17,674 bases of DNA from Methanobacteriota archaeon (lineage in GTDB: Archaea > Methanobacteriota > Methanobacteria > Methanobacteriales > Methanobacteriaceae): contig JAEZAV010000175.1 in NCBI GenBank assembly GCA_023430285.1, positions 1 to 17,674 on the forward strand, given 5' to 3'. Under the pieces are notes generated by a model that was given only the letters and a program-made list of their open reading frames with translations, searched no databases and was not told where the DNA came from. Position numbers and translations under genes: made by a program. Shown here one piece after another: positions 1-7,628 of this stretch. Position 1 is the first letter of the stretch. Each line of letters starts with the position of its first letter.

Positions 1-179
1 CGGACATAAGCAAAAAACTCCTCAGGGACTATGGAATACATGCCTATGCAGGAGATATATTCTCATGGCTGGACTCATTAATAAGAACGTTAGAAGCAGT
101 TAGAAGAATTTCAGAAGCATACAAACGGTTTAAACTGGTTAAAGAGTGCACGCAGATAATCAAGAAAATAGAGAATTAG
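1..179 (+). CDS. C-terminal end of an unidentified protein (partial, cut by window start)
   Basis: An open frame runs from the window edge (first full codon at position 3) to a TAG stop at 177-179 and gives about 58 residues. The visible part begins DISKKLLRDYGIHAYAGD and continues as a basic, Leu/Ile-rich, helical tail ending KKIEN. It shows no motif I can tie to a family. It is followed by T-rich tracts at 200-214 that look like its terminator, and it converges on arfB. The codon pattern and the clean stop make it a likely real gene, but the function cannot be named from this fragment. Confidence 0.6.
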   Translation, partial: DISKKLLRDYGIHAYAGDIFSWLDSLIRTLEAVRRISEAYKRFKLVKECTQIIKKIEN

Positions 180-185
180 GGAACT

Positions 186-214
186 AAAAAAAAAGAATAT
201 TTTTTATTTTTTTT
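186..214. terminator. Bidirectional oligo-T terminator between convergent genes
   Basis: The 38-base gap between the partial plus-strand gene and arfB holds A9 at 186-194 (a T9 run on the minus strand, downstream of arfB), then T6 at 200-205 and T8 at 207-214 on the plus strand. Archaeal RNA polymerase terminates at such oligo-T tracts, so each convergent transcript meets one. Confidence 0.6.
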
Positions 215-217
215 GTA

Positions 218-910
218 TCAGCCTGTGAGTTTCTCAACATCGTCCATCACAGCCACAATTGCAGTTTGGAGTATGGACTCGCCAAGCTCAAGATCGATAC
301 ACACACCAGTATCAATAACTTCCAGAGCCCCCTGATTTATTCCTTCCTCTGCCTTTCTGGCCTTATCAAGACCCACCATTCCAACTTCAGGATAGTTTTC
401 GAAGTTGCAGTGGTCGTCTAATTTGGTTTTATCAAGAATTCCCAGGAGTTCGCCCACCGATACTTCTCCTGTACCTGCATGTGGCCCTTCAATTTCCACA
501 ATTTTGTTGTTGAAAATAATTTTGAGACCAGTTTTGGACTGAACCTGTTCAAGATAATCTTTAATTGGAACGTTGCCTCCATGACCATTTACAAGGACAA
601 CTGAGTCGAGTTGAAGCAGTTTCTTCGCTGATCTCAGGGTTGGAATCAGCTGTTTATTAACGAGTTCTTCAGGTTCTTGGTGAATTCCATGCTCAACATA
701 TTCGTACTCCGTTGCAGAGTAAAGTATTCCAAGGTACTTGGCCCCAGTTATCAAGGCTGCTTGAAGTCCGACATAGGCAGCTATCTTGGAATCTGTATCA
801 ATGGGCAAAGCAGCACCATGGTTCTCTAGATGTGAACCCACTGCAAGAACACCCACGCTGTGAACTTGTGGAGATACAACGTTACCTGCTTCGTATCTGA
901 GATCAGTCAT
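218..910 (-). CDS. arfB: 2-amino-5-formylamino-6-ribosylaminopyrimidin-4(3H)-one 5'-monophosphate deformylase
   Basis: This 230-residue protein belongs to the creatininase-like metallohydrolase family. ArfB removes the formyl group from the product of archaeal GTP cyclohydrolase III, an early step shared by riboflavin and the deazaflavin part of coenzyme F420. The metal-site pattern is visible: GSHLENHG (E29, H31), PIDTD (D38, D40), the glycine-rich NGHGGN (H110) and EGPHAGTGE near residue 144. The length is normal for the archaeal family. An AGAGGTGA Shine-Dalgarno site lies about 8 bases before the ATG. The gene lies 31 bases downstream of the PUA-protein gene on the same strand, so the two are probably co-transcribed. 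Creatininase relatives act on other amidohydrolase substrates, but in a methanogen of this type ArfB is the best assignment. Confidence 0.88.
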   Translation of the reverse strand: MTDLRYEAGNVVSPQVHSVGVLAVGSHLENHGAALPIDTDSKIAAYVGLQAALITGAKYLGILYSATEYEYVEHGIHQEPEELVNKQLIPTLRSAKKLLQLDSVVLVNGHGGNVPIKDYLEQVQSKTGLKIIFNNKIVEIEGPHAGTGEVSVGELLGILDKTKLDDHCNFENYPEVGMVGLDKARKAEEGINQGALEVIDTGVCIDLELGESILQTAIVAVMDDVEKLTG

Positions 911-941
911 TTACCAAGTCACCTCTTTTCACAATCAACTT

Positions 942-1418
942 TTAGATAACCAGATCCCAGATCTCGTCACCAACATGATGAATATTTTTAATTGCCTTAC
1001 CCTCACTATTTTCAACCATTTCAGGCCCTGTTAAAAGACATCTACCAGTTGCAAGGGGTTTGTGATGGGTTTCATCCACAATCACAACCAGATCTCCTTC
1101 AACAATGTTTGGATCGGCATCTGTAATTCCTGGTGACATGATATCTGCACCCTTAATAACAAATTTAACTGCACCCATATCGACCACCACAAACTTGGTT
1201 TTAATATCAAGTTCAAGGGCTCCTTTAAGAGTGGGGAAGGGTTCTCCATCTATCATCATGATCATGGGACTTCCATCCACCAGTATGATATCGTCAAGGT
1301 CTGTTTCAATGATTTCGACCTTGCTTTTAGGTTTAATTATTCCTGAAAAATCTCCTAGTTTTCCTTCCATATCCCTGAGCATTTTCTTTTTAAGATAATA
1401 TCTTTTCCTGATCTTCAA
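942..1418 (-). CDS. PUA-domain RNA-binding protein (archaeal MCT-1/Tma20-like)
   Basis: The 158-residue product has a basic N-terminus (KIRKRYYLKKK), an unconserved middle and a C-terminal PUA domain. The PUA part is recognisable from GADIMSPGITDADPNIVEGD, followed by strands VVIVDE and PLATGRCLLTG. PUA domains bind structured RNA; related eukaryotic proteins (MCT-1, Tma20) act at the ribosome in initiation and recycling, but the archaeal role is not settled. I chose the TTG at 1418-1416 because AGGTG at 1430-1426 precedes it by 7 bases. A longer reading from a TTG at 1445 adds nine cysteine-rich residues, has no such site, and runs through this Shine-Dalgarno sequence. It is probably the first gene of an operon with arfB. 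Confidence 0.8.
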   Translation of the reverse strand: MKIRKRYYLKKKMLRDMEGKLGDFSGIIKPKSKVEIIETDLDDIILVDGSPMIMMIDGEPFPTLKGALELDIKTKFVVVDMGAVKFVIKGADIMSPGITDADPNIVEGDLVVIVDETHHKPLATGRCLLTGPEMVENSEGKAIKNIHHVGDEIWDLVI

Positions 1419-1964
1419 TTTACAACACCTTACACAGTTGAACAAATGATCTTCAAACTAAAAACTATCATTCAATTAATTTTTTTTAACACTGATGATG
1501 GTTTTACAGTCATGGTTTAATACTTCTAATCACTACATAATATTATGACCACAACTGTTTTACAAATGATCATTTACAATTTAATTTGAATATATAGTTA
1601 CAAAACAAATTTTTCTGTTATTAATCTTTATAATACAGTTCTTTCATTGGAAATATTAAGATATGGGTTGGTTTGGGTTTTACATATTTGATTATGTTCG
1701 TGATGCTTCAAATATTTTTTTTGGGCAGACCATACAATTACCATAAATTTTCATTAGATCGAAATTTTTATCAGTGGTTGAATGATTAAATGTATATAAC
1801 AAGATGATCTGAGTTAATGTAAGAAAAGAATTTGATCTCATTTTAAATAAAAATGCTTTTAATTCTGAACTTAATTGAGTTGCAATAAATATATTAGCGG
1901 TTAGCAACGGATACATTTAAATACAAATCTGACCAACATTGAAGTTATAGGAAAGGTGATATTA
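1419..1964. other. Gene-poor 546-base spacer upstream of the Sm gene
   Basis: This AT-rich stretch has no convincing long gene. It should hold the minus-strand promoter of the PUA gene near its left end and the plus-strand promoter of lsm at its right end (ATTTAAATA, 1914-1922). In between are a 12-base palindrome AAATGATCATTT at 1564-1575, and a repeated 10-mer ACAAATGATC at 1442-1451 and 1562-1571. There is also a TATA-like TTTATAAT at 1627-1634, followed by a 27-codon frame at 1663-1746 and a T8 tract at about 1715-1722. These suggest regulation or a small transcript, but nothing here is proven. Confidence 0.5.
1914..1922 (+). promoter_or_regulatory. TATA box of the lsm-rpl37e-TOPRIM cluster
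   Basis: ATTTAAATA fits the archaeal TATA consensus. A start of transcription about 25-30 bases downstream would fall near 1945 and leave a short leader carrying the AAAGGTGAT Shine-Dalgarno site. Confidence 0.55.
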
Positions 1965-2207
1965 GTGACTGTACAAAAGAATTTGAATACGTCGAGGCCC
2001 TTAGATGTGCTTGGTAAATCATTAAACTCACAAGTATTAATTGAACTCAAAGGTGGTAGAGAGTTCAGGGGACTTTTAAAAAGTTTTGACATGCATATGA
2101 ATTTAGTATTAAATGAAGCTGAAGAATTAGATGGCTTAGAAACAGCTAAACGATTAGGAATAGTCCTTATTAGAGGGGACAACATAGTATATATATCTCC
2201 GGTGTAA
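1965..2207 (+). CDS. Archaeal Sm/Lsm-like RNA-binding protein (SmAP1 type)
   Basis: This 80-residue protein is a complete single-domain Sm fold. The Sm1 motif covers LNSQVLIELKGGREFRGLLK with the downstream FDMHMNLVLNEAEE, and Sm2 is seen as VLIRGDNIVYISP; the loop residues D, N and RGD that contact uridine are present. Archaeal Lsm proteins form heptameric rings that bind U-rich RNA and take part in RNA processing. The GTG at 1965 is preferred: AGGTG at 1954-1958 sits 6 bases before it, whereas the GTG at 1956 is part of that Shine-Dalgarno sequence. Position directly ahead of rpl37e is the usual archaeal arrangement, so this is probably the first gene of an information-processing operon. 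Confidence 0.95.
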   Translation: MTVQKNLNTSRPLDVLGKSLNSQVLIELKGGREFRGLLKSFDMHMNLVLNEAEELDGLETAKRLGIVLIRGDNIVYISPV

Positions 2208-2267
2208 AACTGGGACCTAATCTCAACAAATTTTTTATATTAACACAATTCACGGAGGAAAATTAGA

Positions 2268-2450
2268 ATGAAAGGAACACCATCATTTGGTAAGCGTAAC
2301 AAAAAAACCCATATACGATGTAGACGTTGTGGAAAAAACTCTTACAACGCACGTAAAAAGTACTGCGCTGCCTGTGGATTCGGTAGATCAAGCAAGATCA
2401 GATCCTACAACTGGCAGAATAAGAAACTTAATGGTTACAGGTTGAAGTAA
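2268..2450 (+). CDS. rpl37e: 50S ribosomal protein L37e
   Basis: The 60-residue product is full length for L37e, a zinc-binding protein of the large ribosomal subunit found in archaea and eukaryotes. It is strongly basic, and the zinc ribbon is intact: C18 and C21 in CRRCGK, C33 and C36 in CAACGF. A strong GGAGG site lies 9 bases before the ATG. It follows lsm by 60 bases, and its TAA stop directly abuts the ATG of the TOPRIM gene, so these genes are almost surely co-transcribed and the last two translationally linked. Confidence 0.96.
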   Translation: MKGTPSFGKRNKKTHIRCRRCGKNSYNARKKYCAACGFGRSSKIRSYNWQNKKLNGYRLK

Positions 2451-3341
2451 ATGGATGCAATCAATCCAATAGATGTTAGGATCATTGTGGAAGGTGCTTC
2501 GGATGTGGAGATAGTTTCCAGGGCCATGCAGAACATAGCCCTTGGAGCAGAATACCACATAACCATATCCTCCATAATTCCAACAACTAACCCTGAAATT
2601 GCAAAAAAAGCGGTTCAGGGCGCAGATATAGTGCTTATAGCAACAGATGTGGATGCACCAGGCAGGGAACTGGCTGAGAAGTTCAGAAAATGTCTCAAAG
2701 ATAAGGTGGGGCATGTTGAACGTATGAAATTCCCATTTGGCCATGATGTGGAGTACATGGATCCTTCTATCATAAGGAAGGAAATAAAAAACGCCATAAT
2801 AAGAACAGGCTTGATATCAATAGCCAACGTTCAAAAATTCAGGGAACTTGAAAACAATTTAACTGAATCTAGAGAAAATATATTAATTTTAGCTAAAGAG
2901 AAAAAGAATCTGGAAACAGAAAACCAGAACTTAGTCTCGGTAAATGAAGATTTAACTAATTCTAACTCGAAATTAACTGAAAAACTCAGAATTGTGGAAG
3001 ATGAATTTAGAATTGCTAAACACAAGCATGCAGATATTAAAAACAAATATCAATTCATCAAATCTAAACAACTCTTTGAAAGGTTTTCATTAAAGGATCT
3101 CTGGAAAGAATTATTTGATGAAGAATTAAATGATGAAGAACAAGTTTATTTTATATCTAATGAATTTAAGCCTGAAAAAATAGTTGTAGGGCAAGGTTAC
3201 ATTGCAGCAACTTCCAAGGAAGCTGCCAAGGAATGGTTAAATATCATAAGAGCGGTTTTAATTTTTTACGATTCAAAGATAGAAGATCTAAAGGATGAAT
3301 TTACAGATGAAAAATTTAACCCAAACCTACTGAAGGAATGA
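2451..3341 (+). CDS. TOPRIM-domain protein with long coiled coil (COG4026-like)
   Basis: Residues 1-120 form a TOPRIM domain: the acidic residue E14 in RIIVEGASDVE and the paired acids D66 and D68 in VLIATDVDAPGREL match the family's metal-binding E and DxD. Residues about 128-210 are a charged, heptad-like coiled coil, followed by a C-terminal globular tail of about 85 residues. TOPRIM domains occur in primases, topoisomerases, RNase M5 and OLD-type nucleases, so a nucleic-acid role is likely; the archaeal family itself is uncharacterised. No helicase, zinc ribbon or ATPase domain is visible. The start codon is fixed by direct abutment with the L37e stop (TAAATG). Placement behind lsm and L37e hints at work on RNA or ribosomes. 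Confidence is high for the domain and low for function. Confidence 0.88.
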   Translation: MDAINPIDVRIIVEGASDVEIVSRAMQNIALGAEYHITISSIIPTTNPEIAKKAVQGADIVLIATDVDAPGRELAEKFRKCLKDKVGHVERMKFPFGHDVEYMDPSIIRKEIKNAIIRTGLISIANVQKFRELENNLTESRENILILAKEKKNLETENQNLVSVNEDLTNSNSKLTEKLRIVEDEFRIAKHKHADIKNKYQFIKSKQLFERFSLKDLWKELFDEELNDEEQVYFISNEFKPEKIVVGQGYIAATSKEAAKEWLNIIRAVLIFYDSKIEDLKDEFTDEKFNPNLLKE

Positions 3342-3378
3342 AAAAATAACCAAATGTAAATCTGATTTTAAACTAAAG

Positions 3379-3424
3379 TATATTATAAAATGATCAATTT
3401 GAGATAATGGATCGGTAATTATCT
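3379..3424 (+). promoter_or_regulatory. purF promoter with inverted repeat at the expected transcription start
   Basis: A TATA-like TATATTATAAAA lies at 3379-3390, which predicts transcription from about 3410. An inverted repeat with perfect 7-base arms, AGATAAT (3402-3408) and ATTATCT (3418-3424), spans that point, so it may be an operator or the first hairpin of the leader. Confidence 0.4.
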
Positions 3425-3447
3425 TATAATATCAGGGAGATTTTCAA

Positions 3448-4848
3448 TTGAGGGATAAATGTGGAATTGTAGGTGCATATTCTCGAGATAAGTCTGTCCA
3501 TGTTTCACTTCAGATATACTATGGCTTGTACTCTCTGCAACACAGAGGACAAGAATCAGCAGGTATATCTGCACATGACGGAAACCAACTTTCAACCTAT
3601 CGTGGTATGGGTCTAGTATGTGACGTTTTTAACAACGGTAATGTTGAAGGAATTGATGGTAATGTCGGCATTGGACACGTAAGATATTCAACTACAGGTA
3701 AATCAAAAATAGAAAATTCACAACCAATGTTCAGCAATTTTGAACTGGGAACTGTTGCTGTTGCCCATAATGGAGACATCATAAACTCTCCAGAGTTAAG
3801 ATGTGAACTGGAACTATTGGGATACGAATTTGAATCAACAACAGATTCTGAAGTTTTATGCCATCTCCTCACACGGGAAATCTTAAAAACTTCAAATGTT
3901 GTGGAATCAATAAGAAATGTTACAAAAATGCTTAATGGTTCCTACTCACTTGTAATACTGTTCAACGAAGACTTATACGTTGTTAGGGATCCCAACGGCA
4001 TCAAACCCCTTTCCATGGGTGAGCTGGGAGATTTAACAATGGTGGCATCAGAAACAGTGGCCTTCGATGTTTTAGGAGCCAAACATCTGAGAGATGTGGA
4101 ACCTGGTGAAATCATCCATATTGGGGATGAAATAGAAAGCTACAAGCTTTCCGAGACAGAAAAACCTCGTAGAGCTCATTGTATGTTTGAGTATGTTTAT
4201 TTTGCCCGTCCTGACAGTGTTCTAGACGGAAGTTCTGTCTACAAGGTGAGGTTAAACATTGGAAAGGCACTTTCAAAGGAATTTCCAGCAGACGCAGATG
4301 TTGTAATGCCTGTTCCAGATTCTGCAATTACAGCAGCAATCGGATTTTCAAGAGAATCAGGACTTGGTTACGGTGAAGGTCTCCTTAAAAACAGGTACGT
4401 GGGCAGAACATTTATCATGCCTACCCAGGTAGAAAGGGAAACATCGGTAAGACTCAAGATGAACCCAATCAGATCTGAACTGGAAGGTAAAAGCATAGTA
4501 CTCGTAGACGACAGTATTGTCAGGGGAACAACCTCAAAATCTCTTGTAAAAGTATTGAGAGAAGCTGGTGCCAAGGAAATACACCTTAGGGTGGGGTGTC
4601 CACCAATTATTTCACCATGCTACTACGGTATTGCCATGGCAACCAAGAAGGAACTCATAGCATCTGACAAAGATGTTGAAGATATCAGGAAAACATTGGG
4701 CGTAGATTCACTCGGTTATCTGAGCCTAGAATCACTCATAGAATGCATAGGAATCGAAGATGGTCACCTATGTGTGGGATGCCTCACAGGTGAGTACCCA
4801 ACAGAACTGCCTAAAGACATCGAAGAGTACGAAGCCAAACGCTGTTAA
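3448..4848 (+). CDS. purF: Amidophosphoribosyltransferase (glutamine PRPP amidotransferase)
   Basis: This 466-residue enzyme makes 5-phosphoribosylamine from PRPP and glutamine, the committed step of purine synthesis. The N-terminal glutaminase half begins after a short propeptide: M-R-D-K then C5, the expected nucleophile, in CGIVGAY, with RGQESAG, the HVRYSTTG arm and AHNGD. The C-terminal phosphoribosyltransferase half has the PRPP loop VLVDDSIVRGTTS at 351-363. Cysteines C245, C391, C442 and C445 match the four [4Fe-4S] ligands of the Bacillus-type enzyme, so this is the oxygen-sensitive iron-sulfur form. The start is TTG at 3448 with GGGAGA about 8 bases upstream, which places the nucleophile as usual. 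It has its own promoter region and is followed by oligo-T tracts. Confidence 0.97.
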   Translation: MRDKCGIVGAYSRDKSVHVSLQIYYGLYSLQHRGQESAGISAHDGNQLSTYRGMGLVCDVFNNGNVEGIDGNVGIGHVRYSTTGKSKIENSQPMFSNFELGTVAVAHNGDIINSPELRCELELLGYEFESTTDSEVLCHLLTREILKTSNVVESIRNVTKMLNGSYSLVILFNEDLYVVRDPNGIKPLSMGELGDLTMVASETVAFDVLGAKHLRDVEPGEIIHIGDEIESYKLSETEKPRRAHCMFEYVYFARPDSVLDGSSVYKVRLNIGKALSKEFPADADVVMPVPDSAITAAIGFSRESGLGYGEGLLKNRYVGRTFIMPTQVERETSVRLKMNPIRSELEGKSIVLVDDSIVRGTTSKSLVKVLREAGAKEIHLRVGCPPIISPCYYGIAMATKKELIASDKDVEDIRKTLGVDSLGYLSLESLIECIGIEDGHLCVGCLTGEYPTELPKDIEEYEAKRC

Positions 4849-4868
4849 AAAATAGATCTACAATTTAA

Positions 4869-4892
4869 TTTTTTTTTTAAACATTTTTTTTT
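4869..4892 (+). terminator. Double oligo-T tract between purF and the U32 gene
   Basis: T10 at 4869-4878 and T9 at 4884-4892 are separated by only five bases. This is a strong archaeal termination signal for purF, yet it ends directly against the AAGGTGG Shine-Dalgarno site of the next gene. Read-through or a promoter inside this gap must therefore serve that gene. Confidence 0.55.
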
Positions 4893-4895
4893 AAG

Positions 4896-6143
4896 GTGGT
4901 AAAAATAGTAGAACTTCTCTCTCCTGCAAAGGACAAAATATCACTCAGTTCCGCAATTAAAAATGGAGCAGACTCTGTGTACGTGGGCCTGGATGGTTAC
5001 AACATGAGGGCCAACATTGCCAATTTCTCAATGGAAGAAATTTCAGAAGCTGCTGCACTCTGCCACCAAAACGGAGTTAAGCTCTACGTCTGCATAAACA
5101 CGTCCCTTAACGAGGTAGAAATAGAGAAACTCAAGGTTAACATGCCTAAGTTAAAGCAGTCATGTGTAGATGCAGTGATAGTATCAGATCTTGGTGCAGT
5201 TAAAATAGCCCGGGACTCTGAAATAGAAGTTCACATGAGTGTACAAGCAAACATCACCAACAGTGAGTCATTAAAGGTCCTGAAGGAACTTGGAGTGAAC
5301 AGGATCGTCCTATCAAGGGAACTACCAATCCAAACCATACAAGAAATAGCAGTAAATTCTCCCATGGAGCTTGAGGTCTTTGTACATGGGGCCATGTGTG
5401 TGGCAGTTTCTGGAAGGTGTTTTTTAAGTTCGTACCTGTACAACAAAAGTGCCAACTGTGGAGAATGTTTACAACCTTGCAGAAAGGAATGGAAACTAAT
5501 CTCAGAGGATGATGAAGAATTTATCCTTGGGGAGAACAATTTTTCAAACACAGGAAACACCACAGAAACTCGGGCCACAACCCACATTCTGAGCCCAAGG
5601 GATCTGTGCATGGTAGAACACATTCCCCTCCTCATAGAATCTGGAGTCAAGGTTTTTAAAATAGAGGGCAGGGCAAAACCTGCAGACTACGTTGCAACCG
5701 TAACCAGAGTTTACAGGGAAGCAATAAACGAGTATGAAGCAGGCCTGTGGAACACACCCGAACACGAAGAAAACGTTAGAAAATGGTTGGAAGAACTTAA
5801 AAATGTTTTTAACAGAGGTTTCGACACAGGATTTTATTTCAACACGCCCAAGGAAAACAGCAGTTCTAACGAGGCAAAATATAAGAAAAAAGATATTGGT
5901 GTGGTTGTAAATTATTACAAGCGCGTCCAAGCCGCCGAGATAAGACTCTGGGATGACATCGGTGTGGGGGACGCACTGATTATCCAGGGCCAAACAACGG
6001 GATCAATAGAACAAACTGTTGAATCAATACAGATCGACGGAAAACCAGTTAAAAATGGAGTTAAAGGACATAATGTAGCTGTTCACGTCACTGATATTGT
6101 AAGGCCCGGTGACAATGTTTACAAAATGGTCTTCAAAAATTAA
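4896..6143 (+). CDS. U32-family protein (putative Fe-S RNA hydroxylase or peptidase-like)
   Basis: The protein has a TIM-barrel-like N-terminal part from VELLSPAKD through GADSVYVGL, and the family signature EVFVHGAMCVAVSGRCFLS at residues 160-178. C168, C175, C191 and C195 are placed like the four iron-sulfur ligands of U32 proteins; C188 is extra. Members were long called collagenase-like peptidases. Characterised bacterial ones (TrhP, RlhA, UbiU/UbiV) instead take part in hydroxylation of tRNA, 23S rRNA or ubiquinone. The archaeal substrate is unknown. A C-terminal domain of about 90 residues follows. The start is uncertain: the only canonical upstream codon is a GTG at 4896 lying inside the AAGGTGG site, while an ATA at 4905 has ideal spacing (see findings). 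Confidence 0.85.
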   Translation: MVKIVELLSPAKDKISLSSAIKNGADSVYVGLDGYNMRANIANFSMEEISEAAALCHQNGVKLYVCINTSLNEVEIEKLKVNMPKLKQSCVDAVIVSDLGAVKIARDSEIEVHMSVQANITNSESLKVLKELGVNRIVLSRELPIQTIQEIAVNSPMELEVFVHGAMCVAVSGRCFLSSYLYNKSANCGECLQPCRKEWKLISEDDEEFILGENNFSNTGNTTETRATTHILSPRDLCMVEHIPLLIESGVKVFKIEGRAKPADYVATVTRVYREAINEYEAGLWNTPEHEENVRKWLEELKNVFNRGFDTGFYFNTPKENSSSNEAKYKKKDIGVVVNYYKRVQAAEIRLWDDIGVGDALIIQGQTTGSIEQTVESIQIDGKPVKNGVKGHNVAVHVTDIVRPGDNVYKMVFKN

Positions 6144-6154
6144 AAACAAATATT

Positions 6155-6185
6155 GAAGAAAGTTCAGGCTTTACTAAACTTCTTC
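6155..6185 (-). terminator. Hairpin at the end of the 14-TM exporter gene
   Basis: GAAG-A-AAGTT (6155-6164) pairs with AACTTCTTC (6177-6185), nine pairs with one bulged A and a 12-base loop, overlapping the exporter's stop codon. On the minus strand it is followed by a T-rich stretch, so it could help terminate that transcript. The evidence is modest. Confidence 0.35.
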
Positions 6186-7628
6186 GGTTCCAACTGGTTC
6201 GTCAGTCACATTATAATCGTTTGAATTACTTAAAACAGCATCTTTTAACAGTAACGATGCCATTAATCCGATTATGCACATCACAATTCCAAATATGAAG
6301 ACGTTGTGAATTGCTGAGATCATGGGTCCCACTGGAACACTGCTCACTGTATTTACATCCATGTTCATGCTTAGGTTTACAATCAAACCAAAGATTGGGA
6401 GGGTTATGGTGGCACCAACATTTCTGAAAAACTGGCTGGATGCCGTTGCAATTCCAATGTCCCGCCTTAACACAGCATTTTGTATTGCTACAGTGAAAAC
6501 TGGATACATTATTCCTGAACCAATTCCAAGAATGGTTGTGTAAATAAGAATTTCAGCTGTAGTTGTGGACTGGGTCATTGTGGTGGCCATGACCATTCCA
6601 ACAGTTATCAAACCAAATGCCAGCACACCCATCTTTTTGTAGGTTCCTGTTTTTGCGATTACCTGGCCTGCGATTAGAGATGCTACTGTTAAACTAACTA
6701 GCATAGGGGTTATTAATGCCCCTGAACCCGATGCACTTATTCCCTGAACCTTCTGAATAAATAGGGGTATGTAGATGATTCCACAGAACATGACTGCGTT
6801 TGATAAGAACATCGCAACTGCAGACACATTGAAGACTGATATTTTAAACAGGTGCAGTGGCAGTAAAGGTTCAACTGCCCTACGTTCAACATGAATAAAT
6901 AGGATGAACATTAGTGCAGCGAAGATAAACAGAAAACCCACCACATATTCTGGAAGGTAGGATGATCTTACGTAGGTTAAAGCAACGCACAATGAACTAA
7001 ACGATAGTGACATGGTAATTATGCCAGCGTAATCTATGACCTTCTCCCTCACAACCTGTTTCAAGTGTGGGAAATAAATGCTCAGCATGGCAATTGCAGC
7101 CAATCCAACCGGAACATTGACGAAGAAGACCCACTGCCAACCCATAAAATCAGTTATAACTCCTCCAAGTATTGGTCCTAGAACGTTTGATATACCAAAC
7201 ACCGATGCAAGTATTCCAGTATACTTTCCCCTCTGTCGAGGTGGGAATAACTCGGCAACCACTATGAATGGTATGGTTATTAATATTCCACCACCAATAC
7301 CCTGAATTCCCCTGAATATAATGAGCTGGAGCATGTTGCTTGAGAACCCGCATGCAACTGAACTCAGTACGAACAATACTATTCCAGCTATCAAGATTTT
7401 CTTACGTCCATAGAGATCTGATAGCTTTCCAAACAAGATGATGGCAATGGTGGAGGTGAGCATGTAAATGGTGAATGGCCACACATAGTAGGCCATACCG
7501 CCGAGGCTTGAAATAACCTTGGGCATGGCAGTTGCCATGATTGAATTATCCAGAGCAGCCACAAGCAGACCTATCATGAGCCCAGCCATCACAAGGCTGA
7601 TGTTAAATTCATTTTTTGATGGTTCCAT
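6174..7628 (-). CDS. MFS drug exporter of the 14-TM DHA2 (EmrB/QacA) type
   Basis: This 484-residue membrane protein has about 14 hydrophobic segments and the DHA2 signatures. These are motif D1 in AALDNSIMATAMPKV (residues 24-38), motif A in GKLSDLYGRKK (67-77), RGIQGIGGG near 106-114 and antiporter motif C in GPILGG (151-156). Such proteins export hydrophobic compounds in exchange for protons; the substrate cannot be read from sequence. The ATG at 7628 follows AAGGGTG. The coding region overlaps the 3' end of the upstream MarR gene by 20 bases, so translation is probably coupled and that regulator is the obvious controller. Similar MarR/exporter pairs are common in bacteria, and lateral origin is possible but not shown. 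Confidence 0.92.
   Translation of the reverse strand: MEPSKNEFNISLVMAGLMIGLLVAALDNSIMATAMPKVISSLGGMAYYVWPFTIYMLTSTIAIILFGKLSDLYGRKKILIAGIVLFVLSSVACGFSSNMLQLIIFRGIQGIGGGILITIPFIVVAELFPPRQRGKYTGILASVFGISNVLGPILGGVITDFMGWQWVFFVNVPVGLAAIAMLSIYFPHLKQVVREKVIDYAGIITMSLSFSSLCVALTYVRSSYLPEYVVGFLFIFAALMFILFIHVERRAVEPLLPLHLFKISVFNVSAVAMFLSNAVMFCGIIYIPLFIQKVQGISASGSGALITPMLVSLTVASLIAGQVIAKTGTYKKMGVLAFGLITVGMVMATTMTQSTTTAEILIYTTILGIGSGIMYPVFTVAIQNAVLRRDIGIATASSQFFRNVGATITLPIFGLIVNLSMNMDVNTVSSVPVGPMISAIHNVFIFGIVMCIIGLMASLLLKDAVLSNSNDYNVTDEPVGTEEV

Noticed and set aside
1491..1560. A TGATGA sequence resembling the C box of a C/D guide RNA
   Set aside because: It lacks the preceding purine, and no CTGA D box follows within the usual 60 bases. 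A second TGATGA at about 15166 also has no D box.
1692..1916. A 74-codon minus-strand frame in the lsm upstream spacer
   Set aside because: The predicted protein has no recognisable domain and no clear ribosome site, and the base composition is that of the surrounding AT-rich spacer. It looks like a chance frame.
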